Shown: positions 1-9,417, numbered from the stretch's first letter. The stretch: 64,000 nt of DNA from Hyphomicrobiales bacterium (GCA_900473045.1 UCKS01000016.1:1-64000), one strand, 5' to 3'. Translations and numbers: made by a program. The notes: a model not told the origin generated them from the letters alone.

Positions 1-1
1 T

Positions 2-754
2 TTTTATGGGGCAACTCCACTGTCAGAAACCGCCCGTATCGATATACACAACTCCGACACCCCCCTCCTCTGTCGAAGCTGTGAAGTGCGTCACAAGGGA
101 TTGTGCGGTTCGCTGGATGCTGCGCAGTTGCTGGCCATGGCAAAGCACACCCGCATGACCCGGTACGAAGCAGGCAAACTGCTGGCTGGCGAGGAGACGC
201 CGATCCAGTCCTACGCCAACGTCATGCGTGGCGTCGTCAAACTGACCAAGGTGCTCGAAAACGGCCGCCAGCAGGTTGTCGGGCTCCAGTTTGCGCCGGA
301 TTTTCTCGGCCGGTTGTTTGGCCGCGAGAATGCCGTGACGGCAGAAGCTGCGTCCGATGTCGAACTCTGCGAAGTGCCGCGTGCCGCCTTCGAACGGCTG
401 ATGGTGGAGTACCCGCAGATGGAACATCGGCTTTTTGGCCAGGTTCTGCGCGAGCTCGACGAAGCTCGGGACTGGATGGTTACGCTTGGGCAGAAGACCG
501 CCGCCGAAAAGGTCGCGAGCCTTCTCTATCTCATTGCCGGCCATATTGCCCCATCGAGAGGCACCGAAACACGCGATACCGCCGTGTTCGATCTGCCTCT
601 TTCGCGCATCGACATCGCCGAATTTCTCGGCCTGACAATCGAAACGGTATCGCGCCAAATCACCAAGCTGCGGTCCGAGGGGGTGATTTCCGTGGTTGCT
701 AACCGTCAGATCACCGTCCCGAGCCTCAGCCGCCTGAAAGCGCGTTGCGGTTAG
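2..754 (+). CDS. fnrN: FnrN-type oxygen-sensing Crp/Fnr regulator (5' end outside window)
   Basis: Transcription activator of the microaerobic regulon. The frame is open to the left edge, so the gene is probably 5'-truncated by the window. A GTG at 86 would make a shorter product but would cut off the first two cysteines of a Cys-x2-Cys-x7-Cys cluster encoded at 71-106. A fourth cysteine (in ELCEVPR, codon 368-370) completes the set expected for a 4Fe-4S FNR sensor. The C-terminal helix-turn-helix carries ETVSRQ, the E-SR recognition signature for TTGAT half-sites, and such boxes occur three times in the next 9 kb. Its stop codon overlaps that of the convergent hemerythrin-like gene. FixK proteins normally lack the N-terminal cysteines, so FnrN is the better name. 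Confidence 0.9.
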   Translation, partial: FYGATPLSETARIDIHNSDTPLLCRSCEVRHKGLCGSLDAAQLLAMAKHTRMTRYEAGKLLAGEETPIQSYANVMRGVVKLTKVLENGRQQVVGLQFAPDFLGRLFGRENAVTAEAASDVELCEVPRAAFERLMVEYPQMEHRLFGQVLRELDEARDWMVTLGQKTAAEKVASLLYLIAGHIAPSRGTETRDTAVFDLPLSRIDIAEFLGLTIETVSRQITKLRSEGVISVVANRQITVPSLSRLKARCG

Positions 755-1245
755 ACGGCCAAACGAGCAATGGGGACGGCTGAAAGCATGGGAAGCAGAA
801 CGGTACAGTCAAATCGGATGCGCCGTCTGGCGCAATCGAAATAGCCACGCAGGATGTAGCCGAGCGTTTCCGGCGATGGCTTGCCGAGCCCGGTTCCAAA
901 GGCGCGCAAGGCATCGCAGAGTTCTTCGGCGTAGCACTCTTCCTCAAGCTGCTCATAGCGTATCTGATCGAGGATTTCCGCCAAGCCGGGCGGCGTTCGC
1001 AAGTGCTGCATCATCCATGGGAGGATGACTTCTTCCTCCAGCCGGTGCACGGCCTTCAGGATCGGCGGGATCGCACGGCGCAGGTGCAGGCATTCACCGT
1101 GTGCAACCTTATCCGGCAGCCGATCTGCAACACTTTCCAGGGCGTTGCACAGCACCGCCTGATCTTGCAGCGCACACTCCAACAAGCCAATCGTCGGATG
1201 AGCTCCGCTCACTACTCTGTCCCGGTCCGGCAAAATCGCGTCCAT
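751..1245 (-). CDS. hemerythrin-like HHE domain protein, probably FnrN-controlled
   Basis: Predicted cytoplasmic helical protein of 164 residues. A histidine in AHPTIG near residue 16 and the motif HRLEEEVILPWM in the middle fit the first and second helices of the hemerythrin cation-binding fold, which binds a di-iron centre for O2 or NO. In the last helix, where H-x-x-x-E is expected, I read RIRFDCTVLLP, so one ligand pair looks degenerate. The start at 1245 is chosen because GGGGAGG lies just upstream and because longer starts would run into the FNR box at 1340-1353. It lies downstream of fixS on the same strand with that box between, so it probably has its own anaerobic promoter. The exact ligand and function are unknown. 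Confidence 0.7.
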   Translation of the reverse strand: MDAILPDRDRVVSGAHPTIGLLECALQDQAVLCNALESVADRLPDKVAHGECLHLRRAIPPILKAVHRLEEEVILPWMMQHLRTPPGLAEILDQIRYEQLEEECYAEELCDALRAFGTGLGKPSPETLGYILRGYFDCARRRIRFDCTVLLPMLSAVPIARLAV

Positions 1246-1339
1246 GGATGGGCCTCCCCGGTCAGATATCTGACCATACCGCAGCAAGTGCGCCGCCGGT
1301 TCCTCCGATTGATGAAACAATCGTACACCTCCTGCTGCC

Positions 1340-1353
1340 TTGACCTCGATCAA
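1340..1353 (-). promoter_or_regulatory. FNR/FixK box upstream of the hemerythrin-like gene
   Basis: The 14-mer TTGACCTCGATCAA fits the TTGAT-N4-ATCAA consensus with one mismatch. It is the exact reverse complement of the box in front of fixG. It overlaps the fixS stop codon and ends about 95 bp upstream of the hemerythrin-like start, a typical activating distance. Confidence 0.75.
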
Positions 1354-1523
1354 GCGGGACCGTTTTCGTCCGCATCCTCTGCGCGATCGTCATCGAGCAG
1401 TATGCGTTGTGCCGCGCCATCCATATCCTCGTATTGGCCGCTTCTCAGCGACCAGATGAAGGCGCCAAGCCCGGCCGAACCGAGCAGGATGGCAACTGGC
1501 ATGAGATAGATCAGCGATCTCAT
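1350..1523 (-). CDS. fixS: FixS, cbb3 oxidase assembly small membrane protein
   Basis: A 57-residue protein with one N-terminal membrane segment (about residues 4-25) followed by the family hallmark WSLRSGQYEDMDGAAQRILL. The tail is acidic. CcoS/FixS proteins are needed for delivery of cofactors, probably copper, to the cbb3 catalytic subunit together with FixI. The ATG at 1523 overlaps the fixI stop codon in an ATGA, so the two are translationally coupled. It is the last gene of fixGHIS. The length matches the family (about 50-60 residues). Confidence 0.93.
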   Translation of the reverse strand: MRSLIYLMPVAILLGSAGLGAFIWSLRSGQYEDMDGAAQRILLDDDRAEDADENGPA

Positions 1524-3787
1524 CGCAACTGTCCTTCCGGAGTGGCCGCCGCCAACGATGGCGGCACGTCGAAATTGTCACCCCCGGCATTCAGCCGCAG
1601 GGCGTTGCCGATCACCAGCAGCGAGGATGCCGACATGGCGATGGCAGCCACGAGTGGCGTCACATAGCCGAAAACGGCAATCGGGACGGCAAGGGCGTTG
1701 TAGCCGATCGCCAGAGCCAGATTCTGCCGGATCAGCCGGCCAGCTCTGCGTGAGACGTCCCGTGCAACGGCAACGGCGTTGAGGGACGAGCGCAGAAAAA
1801 CGAAATCAGCGGCGCTGCGGCCAACGTCCGCAGCCGTCGCCGGCGCCATGGAAACATACGCTGCGGTAAGTGCCGGCGCATCGTTGAGCCCGTCCCCAAC
1901 CATCAATGGCCTCCGGCCCTCCCGTGCCAAAGCCTGCAGGCGTTCCAGCTTGTCGCCGGGCAGCAGCCCGGCGCCATAGCGTTCGATCTTCAAGCTTTTC
2001 GCAACGGATTGCACGGCTGCCGGTGTATCCCCCGAAAGCACTTCGACGGGCATGCCACTCTGCTGCAAACGCCCGATGGTCGAAGCTGCATCCGGGCGAA
2101 GCCTGTCGCTGAAGGTAAAGCGGGCAATGATGATCCCGTCTTCCGAAAGCACCGTCGTTGTGCCCCGCGAGCCGAGTTCGCCCGTTCCCGCCCAGGGACT
2201 GCGTCCGAGGCGATAGGTCTTTGCGGCAATCGTCGCCTCAATCCCGAGCCCGGGATGTTCGGTGACGCGGTCAGCCGTGATATCCGGATAATGGTGACCG
2301 TGATGCGCCATCCAGATGGCGCGGGAAGCGGGATGGTTTGAATATCCGGCAAGGATGACGGCGATGGCGAGGGCTGTCTCATCTCGCACGTCGCTATCGG
2401 CGAGGCTCAAACTGCCCAGCGTCAAGGTTCCGGTCTTGTCGAATACGGCAATATCGGCCTCGGCAAGCCGCTCCATGGCAGAGCCATCCTTGACCATGAT
2501 GCCGCGCTCGAACAACTGCCGCGCGGCGACGACCTGGACGATGGGAACCGCCAGCCCCAAGGCACACGGGCAGGTGATGATCAAAACGGCAATCGCGATG
2601 GTGACGGCCTTGTGCCAATCACCCGAGACCAGCAGCCAGCCCATCCCTGTGAGAAATGCACTCAGATGGACCGCTGGCGCATAGTAGCTCGCTGCGCGAT
2701 CGGCGATCCGCCGGTAGAGCCCACGGCCGGCTTCTGCCGCTTCCATCAGCCGGATGACTTCGGCAAGAAACGATGCTTCGGCTACAGCGGTGACTTCGAT
2801 CGTCAAGGGCCCCGTCAAATTGAGTGTACCGGCGCTGATCGTGTCGCCTACTATCACCGGTCGCGGATCGCTTTCTCCCGTCACCAGTGAGCAGTCGAGT
2901 TCGGAGATACCGTGCCGGACGATGGCGTCCACCGGAATACGATCACCGGCAGCAATGAATACCTTCATCCCAGCCTCGATCCGTGAGAGCGGCATATATT
3001 CGCGCGCTCCATCCGGTCCGAGGACCACCGCTCCGGCGGGCGTCATGCGCACAAGACTGCTGACGGCGGAACGCGCCTTCTCCTTCATGACGTGATCGAG
3101 CACACGGCCGATCAGGAGGAAAAACAGCAGCGAGACGACCGCATCGAAATAGGCATGCTGACCGTGGTTGATGGTCTCGTAAAGGCTCATGCAAAAGGCA
3201 AGCGAGATGCCGACGGCGATGGGAACGTCCATGTTGGTGCGGCCATGCCGCAGCGCCGCTGCCGCCGAGCGGAAGAAGATGCCGCCACCCAGCAACAGCG
3301 CCGGAAGCGCGATCAGGGCTGAAACCCAATGGAACATGTCGCGCGTGGCGCCCTCCGCCCCCGACCAGACGGAGACGGACAGGAGCATGATATTGGCGGC
3401 GGCAAACCCGCAGACCGCGACCGCACGGATCAGCTCGGACCGTGTGCGGTCGCCCTTTCCGTCCTCTTCGGAAAAGAGATGAGCCGGGTAGCCGAGCCGG
3501 TACAAGGCACCGCAGAAGTCCGGAACGTCACCGTCGCGCCAGCGGATCGAGACCCGCCGGGTGGAAAGGTTGACGCGGGCATTCTCGACGCCGTCAAGCT
3601 TACTCAGCGCCCGCTCGATCTTGCTGATGCAGGCGGCGCAATGCACATCCGGCACCGACAGGTTGGTCTGCCTCAGACCGTCGCCAAGTACGTGGCTGAG
3701 CAGGCGGATTTCGTCTGCCGGCGGCATCGCCTGGCGCTCCGCCTCCAGCTCAAGCATGGACGCATTGCCAACGGCGCAGCAGCTCAT
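1520..3787 (-). CDS. fixI: FixI, P1B-type copper-transporting ATPase for cbb3 assembly
   Basis: Inner-membrane P-type ATPase of 755 residues that moves copper for cytochrome cbb3 maturation. An N-terminal heavy-metal domain carries C50-A-A-C53. The membrane metal site is C406-P-C408, the phosphorylation motif is D450KTGT, an HP pair lies at 485-486 (SNHPAS) and the hinge GDGLNDAPAL is near residue 650. An extra cysteine pair sits at residues 3-4. The FixI/CcoI assignment rather than housekeeping CopA comes from its place between fixH (4-bp overlap) and fixS (ATGA overlap) and from its single heavy-metal domain. Confidence 0.95.
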   Translation of the reverse strand: MSCCAVGNASMLELEAERQAMPPADEIRLLSHVLGDGLRQTNLSVPDVHCAACISKIERALSKLDGVENARVNLSTRRVSIRWRDGDVPDFCGALYRLGYPAHLFSEEDGKGDRTRSELIRAVAVCGFAAANIMLLSVSVWSGAEGATRDMFHWVSALIALPALLLGGGIFFRSAAAALRHGRTNMDVPIAVGISLAFCMSLYETINHGQHAYFDAVVSLLFFLLIGRVLDHVMKEKARSAVSSLVRMTPAGAVVLGPDGAREYMPLSRIEAGMKVFIAAGDRIPVDAIVRHGISELDCSLVTGESDPRPVIVGDTISAGTLNLTGPLTIEVTAVAEASFLAEVIRLMEAAEAGRGLYRRIADRAASYYAPAVHLSAFLTGMGWLLVSGDWHKAVTIAIAVLIITCPCALGLAVPIVQVVAARQLFERGIMVKDGSAMERLAEADIAVFDKTGTLTLGSLSLADSDVRDETALAIAVILAGYSNHPASRAIWMAHHGHHYPDITADRVTEHPGLGIEATIAAKTYRLGRSPWAGTGELGSRGTTTVLSEDGIIIARFTFSDRLRPDAASTIGRLQQSGMPVEVLSGDTPAAVQSVAKSLKIERYGAGLLPGDKLERLQALAREGRRPLMVGDGLNDAPALTAAYVSMAPATAADVGRSAADFVFLRSSLNAVAVARDVSRRAGRLIRQNLALAIGYNALAVPIAVFGYVTPLVAAIAMSASSLLVIGNALRLNAGGDNFDVPPSLAAATPEGQLR

Positions 3788-4269
3788 TGGCGTGCTCCGT
3801 CCTTGACAAGGATACGCTCGCTGTGGCGATAGGGCACGGTAAGGCCACGGTCGATCTCGACATTGACGACCCAGACCCCGGGAGAAATGGCCGAGGCAGC
3901 ACTGAGTTGACCGTTACCTGATGGCTGAAGCGAAATGGACCAATCCGCAGCCTCGAATGTCGGATGTTGGAAGGTCGCCTTGCCACCGGTCATCGTGACC
4001 GGATTACCGATACGATCGTTGAGCGTGAAGATGATTTTTCCGGCTGCGATCTCAAGCTTCGGTACCCAACCAAGATCATTCTGGGTTCTGACGGCCACCA
4101 TCTTTTCGTTGAACTGCTGGCTGGCCACATAGGAGTTCTCGACCACCAGTCCCGTCCAGCTGGTCACGGCGAACCGCGCCATGACGACATTGACGGTGAT
4201 GATCACTCCAAAGAAGGCGAGCATGATCATCAGCATGTGACGGCCGGTAAATTCGCGGGCCTTTTTCAT
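3784..4269 (-). CDS. fixH: FixH, cbb3 oxidase assembly protein
   Basis: A membrane-anchored protein of 161 residues. A basic N-terminus (MKKAREFTGRHML) precedes one transmembrane helix at about 13-32, and a periplasmic beta-rich domain follows. FixH/CcoH proteins associate with the cbb3 oxidase during assembly. The start overlaps the fixG stop and its own stop overlaps the fixI start, so fixGHI is tightly coupled. Family identity rests on the conserved N-terminal helix region (FTGRHML) plus gene order. It has no enzymatic motif. Confidence 0.9.
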   Translation of the reverse strand: MKKAREFTGRHMLMIMLAFFGVIITVNVVMARFAVTSWTGLVVENSYVASQQFNEKMVAVRTQNDLGWVPKLEIAAGKIIFTLNDRIGNPVTMTGGKATFQHPTFEAADWSISLQPSGNGQLSAASAISPGVWVVNVEIDRGLTVPYRHSERILVKDGARQ

Positions 4270-5813
4270 TTCGAACTCCCCGGCGTCTGAAATGTAGCCG
4301 TGTAGGTCTTGGTCTCGGGGCCTTGCGTATCCTCGATGATGAAGCGGAATGTCTGCACCTGATCCGCGCTGGCGTGACGCGGTTGAGTGATAAAGACCTT
4401 CAGGCTGCGCAGGCGATCCGGCTCGACCGGAACGAGGAACGCCCCGTCACTCTGAGCCTCGACACCGGCGATCGTGATCGAGCTTTGTGGCAGGCTTTCG
4501 ATACGCACGGCCATTACCCGAGGCTTGGCGATCATATTGAGGATCTTCAGCGTGTAACCGTTGCGCACCGAACCATCCGACAGCATGATGAACTGCGGAT
4601 TGCGGTCATGCAGGACATTGACGTCGAGCCGCTCGCGCGTCACCAGCCCGTAGACGAGGCCGACACCGATCAACGACCAGAATGCGGCATAGAGCAACGT
4701 TCTTGGCCGTAGAAACGAAGCAAGGCTAATATGCTGTAGCGCCGTAGCAAGCTTGCCGTCAGCCGTGCGCACCCGCGTCGGGTCGATTGGCTGCGTACCT
4801 CCGGCTGTCGCCAGCGCCATATTGGCATTGTAGTCGTTGAGCGTCGTGTAGGAGATCAGGCCGCGCTCCCGCCCAAGCTTGTCCATCACCCCGTCACAGG
4901 CGTCGATGCACAGCGCGCAGGTGATGCATTCGAGCTGCTGACCGTCGCGGATATCGATCCCCATCGGACAGGCGGCGACACAGGCATTGCAATCGACGCA
5001 GTCGCCGACCACCGCACCCTGCGCTGCCGATTTCTTGGCGTGTCGCGAACGCGGCTCTCCGCGCCAGTCGTTGTAGGTCACCGTCAGCGACGCCTCGTCG
5101 AGCATCGCCGCCTGGATGCGTGGCCAGGGGCACATATAGGTGCAGACCTGCTCGCGCATCAGCCCACCGAACACGTAGGTCGTTGCTGTCAGGACGGCGA
5201 TGGTGCAATAGGCAACGAAGGCTGCCTGGCCGGTGAAAACATCCTTGAGCAAGGTCGGAGCATCGGCAAAATAGAAAATCCAGGCACCGCCAGTGGCCAC
5301 TGCGATCAGCAACCAGACGCCATGTTTTGCAGTCCGCAGCGTCAGTTTGCGCAGCGAATAAGGTTCCTTGTCGAGCTTGATGCGCGCATTGCGATCACCT
5401 TCGATCGCCCGTTCGACGACAAGGAAGAGGTCGACCCACACTGTTTGCGGGCAAGTGTAGCCGCACCAGGCGCGCCCGACCGTCGAGGTCAGCAGGAACA
5501 GGCCGAGGCCGGCCATGACCAGCAGACCAGCGACGTAGAAGAACTCCTGCGGCCAGATTTCGATGAAGAAGAAGTAGAAGCGCCGGTTGGCGATATCGAT
5601 CAGCACCGCCTGGTCGGGCGCATAGCCGCCGCGGTCCCAGCGCAGCCATGGCACCAGATAGTAGATCCCGAGCGTAATCGCCATCACCAGCCATTTGAAC
5701 TGGCGAAACCCTCCCGAGGCGCGTTTCGGGAAGATCTTCTTGCGCGGCGCATAAAGCACCTGCCGCTGCTTCTGCGAATTGACCGCCTCGGCGTCCAGTC
5801 TCTCGATATCCAT
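4266..5813 (-). CDS. fixG: FixG, polyferredoxin-like cbb3 assembly protein
   Basis: A membrane iron-sulfur protein of about 515 residues. A motif YAPRKKIFPKRASG near the N-terminus is typical of FixG/CcoG. Membrane helices follow, with GYTCPQTVW and YMCPWPRIQ, then two ferredoxin clusters (CVDCNACVAACPMGID and CITCALCIDAC), a further helix and a periplasmic Ig-like domain. CcoG proteins reduce Cu(II) to Cu(I) for cbb3 assembly. The ATG at 5813 is preferred. A longer TTG start at 5921 would lie inside the FNR box. An ATG at 5825 is an alternative. It heads fixGHIS. Confidence 0.93.
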   Translation of the reverse strand: MDIERLDAEAVNSQKQRQVLYAPRKKIFPKRASGGFRQFKWLVMAITLGIYYLVPWLRWDRGGYAPDQAVLIDIANRRFYFFFIEIWPQEFFYVAGLLVMAGLGLFLLTSTVGRAWCGYTCPQTVWVDLFLVVERAIEGDRNARIKLDKEPYSLRKLTLRTAKHGVWLLIAVATGGAWIFYFADAPTLLKDVFTGQAAFVAYCTIAVLTATTYVFGGLMREQVCTYMCPWPRIQAAMLDEASLTVTYNDWRGEPRSRHAKKSAAQGAVVGDCVDCNACVAACPMGIDIRDGQQLECITCALCIDACDGVMDKLGRERGLISYTTLNDYNANMALATAGGTQPIDPTRVRTADGKLATALQHISLASFLRPRTLLYAAFWSLIGVGLVYGLVTRERLDVNVLHDRNPQFIMLSDGSVRNGYTLKILNMIAKPRVMAVRIESLPQSSITIAGVEAQSDGAFLVPVEPDRLRSLKVFITQPRHASADQVQTFRFIIEDTQGPETKTYTATFQTPGSSK

Positions 5814-5907
5814 TTTTTCCAGCATTCCAGCCGCCCAGGGCATGACGCCGGCAGGGCCGGCCACTCGTCTTTGAACCGGAGAGTGGCACCGAGCGGCGCC
5901 AATCGCC

Positions 5908-5921
5908 TTGATCGAGGTCAA
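5908..5921 (-). promoter_or_regulatory. FNR/FixK box upstream of fixGHIS
   Basis: TTGATCGAGGTCAA matches the anaerobox with one mismatch. It lies between the fixP stop (5940) and the fixG start (5813), about 95 bp upstream of the latter, and implies a separate microaerobic promoter for fixGHIS. An inverted repeat GCCACTC/GAGTGGC at 5860-5887 lies in the predicted leader. Confidence 0.85.
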
Positions 5922-5939
5922 GCGACCGTATCGCGAAGT

Positions 5940-6824
5940 CTATTTGCCGCCGCCGAGCGAATACACATAGGCCGCGAGTTCCTTGACGGTGACATCGCCA
6001 AGACGTCCGCCCCATGCGGGCATGACGCCGTGCTTTGGCGCACGGATTTGTGCGGCGATCGCCTCCTCGCCATCGGCCAGCAACGACAGCGTATCGGCGA
6101 GATTGGGCGCGCCCATCTCCTGGTTGCCCTCGCCGCGCTCGCCGTGACAGCTGGCGCAGTTCTGCGCGAAAATCTCCGCGCCGGGCGCAGCTGTTTCCGT
6201 AGAGTTCGCGCCTTTCGGGAGATCGGCGACGAAAGTGGCGACGGAGGCAATCTGCTCGGACTTGAGAATATCGGCGAAGGCGGGCATCTCGCTGACATGC
6301 GTATCGGCATCTTCCGGCGCCCGAACGCCATGGGTGATCGTCGTGAGGATTTGCTGCGGCGTTCCGCCCCAGAGCCAATCGTCATCGTTGAGGTTCGGGA
6401 ACCCCTTCGAACCTTGCGCACCCGATCCGTGGCACTGGATGCAATTAACCTTGAAGGCAGCATTACCAGCGGCCGTGGCGACCGTGCGCAACGTCTCGTC
6501 GGCAAGGATTTGCTGCATGTCGGCAGCCTTGATCGCAGCGACATAGCCCGAACGGCCAGCTTCGGCGACTGCCAGTTCGCTGCGCACATCCGCGCGGCTT
6601 GAGTAGCCGAGCACGCCCGTGGTTGCCGAGGTCAGCAACGGCCACGCCGGATAGAACACGGTATATCCAAGCGCCCAGACGATGCAGGCGTAGAAGGTCA
6701 GTACCCACCAGCGCGGCAGCGGATTGTTGAGTTCCTTGATGCCGTCCCACTCGTGCCCGGTCGTTGATACGCCCGACAATTCATCCAGATGAGAATCTTT
6801 ATGAGGATCGTGCATGTCAGTCAT
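5940..6824 (-). CDS. fixP: FixP, diheme cytochrome c subunit of cbb3 oxidase
   Basis: Membrane-anchored diheme cytochrome c of 294 residues that passes electrons to FixO and FixN. One transmembrane helix is present at about 35-58. The two heme attachment sites are CIQCH and CASCH, each followed by the usual methionine-ligand regions. The start at 6824 (MTDMHDPHKDSH) overlaps fixQ by 8 bases (ATGACTGA), which is why longer starts are rejected. The acidic, His-rich N-terminus before the helix is typical. It is the last gene of fixNOQP. Confidence 0.95.
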   Translation of the reverse strand: MTDMHDPHKDSHLDELSGVSTTGHEWDGIKELNNPLPRWWVLTFYACIVWALGYTVFYPAWPLLTSATTGVLGYSSRADVRSELAVAEAGRSGYVAAIKAADMQQILADETLRTVATAAGNAAFKVNCIQCHGSGAQGSKGFPNLNDDDWLWGGTPQQILTTITHGVRAPEDADTHVSEMPAFADILKSEQIASVATFVADLPKGANSTETAAPGAEIFAQNCASCHGERGEGNQEMGAPNLADTLSLLADGEEAIAAQIRAPKHGVMPAWGGRLGDVTVKELAAYVYSLGGGK

Positions 6825-6966
6825 CCTTGAGCGGGATTTGCGCGGCTTCATCGGCAGATTTCCGGCTGCCCGGGCGAAACGCAAAGATCAGCGTGCCGAG
6901 AAAGAACAGCGCCATAGCCAAGAGCCCCCAGCTGTCGGCGAAGGTCCGCAATTGTTGATATTCCAT
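6817..6966 (-). CDS. fixQ: FixQ, small cbb3 oxidase subunit
   Basis: A 49-residue single-span membrane protein (MEYQQLRTFADSWG, helix at about 14-31, then a charged tail RPGSRKSADEAA). CcoQ/FixQ stabilises the cbb3 complex and the FixP interaction. The start at 6966 follows the fixO stop by 13 bases and is preceded by GAAGGAGAA-like Shine-Dalgarno sequence. Its stop lies within the first codons of fixP. The size and the tryptophan before the helix match the family. Confidence 0.93.
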   Translation of the reverse strand: MEYQQLRTFADSWGLLAMALFFLGTLIFAFRPGSRKSADEAAQIPLKDD

Positions 6967-6979
6967 CGGATTCTCCTTC

Positions 6980-7711
6980 TCAGCGGTCGCTGCCGGCTTC
7001 GTCGTAGGTTTTGAAATCCACCAGCGTACCGAGCATCTGCAGGTAGGCGACGAGCGCATCCATTTCGGTGATCGCCTGCGGATTGCCGTCGAAATCGCCG
7101 ATGCGGGCCTTCGGGTAGCGGCTCTCGATACCCGAAGTGTCTACCGTCGGATCGGCCTGGGCGCGCAGGTCGGCATCGGCATTGTCGATCATCTCCTGGC
7201 TATAGGGCACGCCGACGGCGGCATTGGCCTTGAGATGACTGGCGAAATCCTTGAGCGGAAGCGGCTTGCTTTTCAGGAAGGCGTAGCTCGGCATCATCGA
7301 TTCCGGCACGACATCACGCGGCTCTGTCAGGTGCTGGACGTGCCATTCGTTGGAGTAGCGGTTGCCGACGCGGGCGAGGTCCGGGCCGGTGCGCTTCGAC
7401 CCCCACTGAAACGGATGATCGTACATCGATTCCGCCGCCAGGCTGTAATGGCCATAGCGTTCAACTTCATCGCGGAACGGCCGGATCATCTGGCTATGGC
7501 AGGCATAACAGCCCTCGCGGATGTAGATATTGCGGCCGGTGAGTTCCAGCGGCGAGTAGGGCCGCATGCCCTCCACCTTCTCGATGGTGTTTTCGAGATA
7601 GAACAGCGGTGCGATCTCGACGATGCCTCCTATGCTGACCACCAGAAACGAGCCGATCAGCAGAAGTGTCGCATTGCGCTCGAGGATCGCGTGTTTGTCC
7701 AGGATACCCAT
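6980..7711 (-). CDS. fixO: FixO, monoheme cytochrome c subunit of cbb3 oxidase
   Basis: A membrane-anchored monoheme cytochrome c of 243 residues, second structural subunit of the cbb3 oxidase. The N-terminal helix (about 13-35) is followed by [15 protein letters not shown], the heme c site with the conserved QMIRP stretch. Later blocks such as [14 protein letters not shown] and MPSYAFL, which supplies the axial methionine region, are canonical. It starts 12 bases after the fixN stop, with GGAAAG upstream. Confidence 0.96.
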   Translation of the reverse strand: MGILDKHAILERNATLLLIGSFLVVSIGGIVEIAPLFYLENTIEKVEGMRPYSPLELTGRNIYIREGCYACHSQMIRPFRDEVERYGHYSLAAESMYDHPFQWGSKRTGPDLARVGNRYSNEWHVQHLTEPRDVVPESMMPSYAFLKSKPLPLKDFASHLKANAAVGVPYSQEMIDNADADLRAQADPTVDTSGIESRYPKARIGDFDGNPQAITEMDALVAYLQMLGTLVDFKTYDEAGSDR

Positions 7712-7723
7712 GGTCTTCTTTCC

Positions 7724-9334
7724 TTATTCGGCCGCTTGCGGAGCGAGCATGGCGCCACCGATTTCCTGTTCGTCGCGCTGATATCCGAGAATGGTCATGG
7801 TGACGTTCCATGCCATGATCAGCCCGCCGACCAGATAGAGAGCTCCGCCCAGCGCACGCACGACATAGTAGAGGTGCATCGCCTCGACGGTTTCGGCGAA
7901 GGAGTAGACGAGGAAGCCCTGCTGGTCGTATTCACGCCACATCAGACCCTGCTGGATGCCCGAGACCCACATGACGGCGGCGTAGACGACGAGGCCGAGC
8001 GTGGCGAACCAGAAGTGCCAGGTGACCATGCGTACCGAATAGAGCCGTTCACGGTTCCATAGCTTCGGCACGAGGAAATAGATGGCGCCGAAGGTGATCA
8101 TGCCGACCCAGCCGAGCGCGCCGGAATGGACGTGGCCGATGGTCCAGTCGGTATAGTGGCTGAGCGAGTTGACCGCCTTGATCGACATCATCGGACCTTC
8201 GAAGGTCGACATGCCGTAGAAGGCGATGGCTGCGACCATCATGCGGATGATCGGATCGGTGCGGATCTTGTCCCAGGCGCCCGACAGCGTCATCAGGCCA
8301 TTGATCATGCCACCCCAGGAGGGCATCCACAGCATGATGGAGAAGACCATGCCGAGCGTCTGCGCCCAGTCGGGCAACGCGGTATAGTGCAAATGGTGCG
8401 GACCGGCCCAGATATAGAGGAAGATCAGCGCCCAGAAGTGGATGATCGACAGGCGGTACGAATAGACCGGACGGTTCGCCTGCTTGGGCACGAAATAATA
8501 CATCATGCCGAGGAAGCCCGCCGTCAGGAAGAAACCAACCGCATTATGGCCGTACCACCACTGGGTCAGCGCATCCTGCACGCCGGCGAAGGCCGAATAG
8601 CTCTTCGAGCCGGTGATCGACACCGGAACCGCCAGGTTGTTGACGATGTGCAGCATCGCCACGGTGACGATGAAGGACAGGTAGAACCAGTTGGCGACGT
8701 AGATATGCGGTTCCTTGCGGCGCAGGATCGTGCCGAGGAAGACGATGAGGTAGCAGACCCAGACGATCGTCAGCCAGAGATCGACATACCATTCGGGCTC
8801 CGCATATTCGCGGCCCTGGGTGATGCCGAGTAGATAGCCGGTCGCGGCCATGATGATGAACAGCTGGTAACCCCAGAAGACGAACCAAGCGAGATCGCCG
8901 CCGAACAGACGGGCGCGGCTGGTGCGCTGGACGACGTAAAACGATGTCGCGATCAGCGCATTGCCGCCGAAGGCGAAGACGACGGCCGAGGTATGCAGCG
9001 GCCGTACGCGCCCGAAGGACAGGAACGGCTCGACATTGAGATCCGGATAGGCCAGCTGCAACGCAATGACGACGCCGACCAAAAGGCCAACGACACACCA
9101 GAAAACCGTGGCGATCACGCCGTAGCGGATCGGGCCGTCCATATAGGCCGACATGTCCACCGCCGGCTGTGGCACAAACGACGCCCCGCGCATCAAGACG
9201 ACAACCGTGCCGATCAGCACGATCACCAGAATTCCCATGTGGCTTGCGAACAGCTCGTCCTTGGCAAGGCCGGCAGCAAGCAGCGCGAAGAACGCCGCTA
9301 TGCCGATGCCTATGATCGCCGATCCGTATTTCAT
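7724..9334 (-). CDS. fixN: FixN, catalytic heme-copper subunit of cbb3 oxidase
   Basis: Catalytic subunit I of 536 residues with about twelve transmembrane helices, carrying heme b, heme b3 and CuB, and reducing O2 at very low concentration. The histidine-bearing blocks [43 protein letters not shown] and [11 protein letters not shown] are all visible and intact. It heads fixNOQP and faces hemN across a divergent promoter with a consensus FNR box. The length is normal for FixN. The start at 9334 is the only plausible one (MKYGSAIIG). Confidence 0.97.
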   Translation of the reverse strand: MKYGSAIIGIGIAAFFALLAAGLAKDELFASHMGILVIVLIGTVVVLMRGASFVPQPAVDMSAYMDGPIRYGVIATVFWCVVGLLVGVVIALQLAYPDLNVEPFLSFGRVRPLHTSAVVFAFGGNALIATSFYVVQRTSRARLFGGDLAWFVFWGYQLFIIMAATGYLLGITQGREYAEPEWYVDLWLTIVWVCYLIVFLGTILRRKEPHIYVANWFYLSFIVTVAMLHIVNNLAVPVSITGSKSYSAFAGVQDALTQWWYGHNAVGFFLTAGFLGMMYYFVPKQANRPVYSYRLSIIHFWALIFLYIWAGPHHLHYTALPDWAQTLGMVFSIMLWMPSWGGMINGLMTLSGAWDKIRTDPIIRMMVAAIAFYGMSTFEGPMMSIKAVNSLSHYTDWTIGHVHSGALGWVGMITFGAIYFLVPKLWNRERLYSVRMVTWHFWFATLGLVVYAAVMWVSGIQQGLMWREYDQQGFLVYSFAETVEAMHLYYVVRALGGALYLVGGLIMAWNVTMTILGYQRDEQEIGGAMLAPQAAE

Positions 9335-9417
9335 CTCGTCGTCCCCGCATCAATCAGATGTCGGACCGCGCGCGGCGGTCCCCTGCCTCCTTCTCGGGGG
9401 AAGCGAAGAGACACGCC

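Noticed and set aside
5813..5921. N-terminal extension of FixG from TTG 5921
   Set aside because: It would start inside the FNR box and has no homology. FixG motifs start after 5813.
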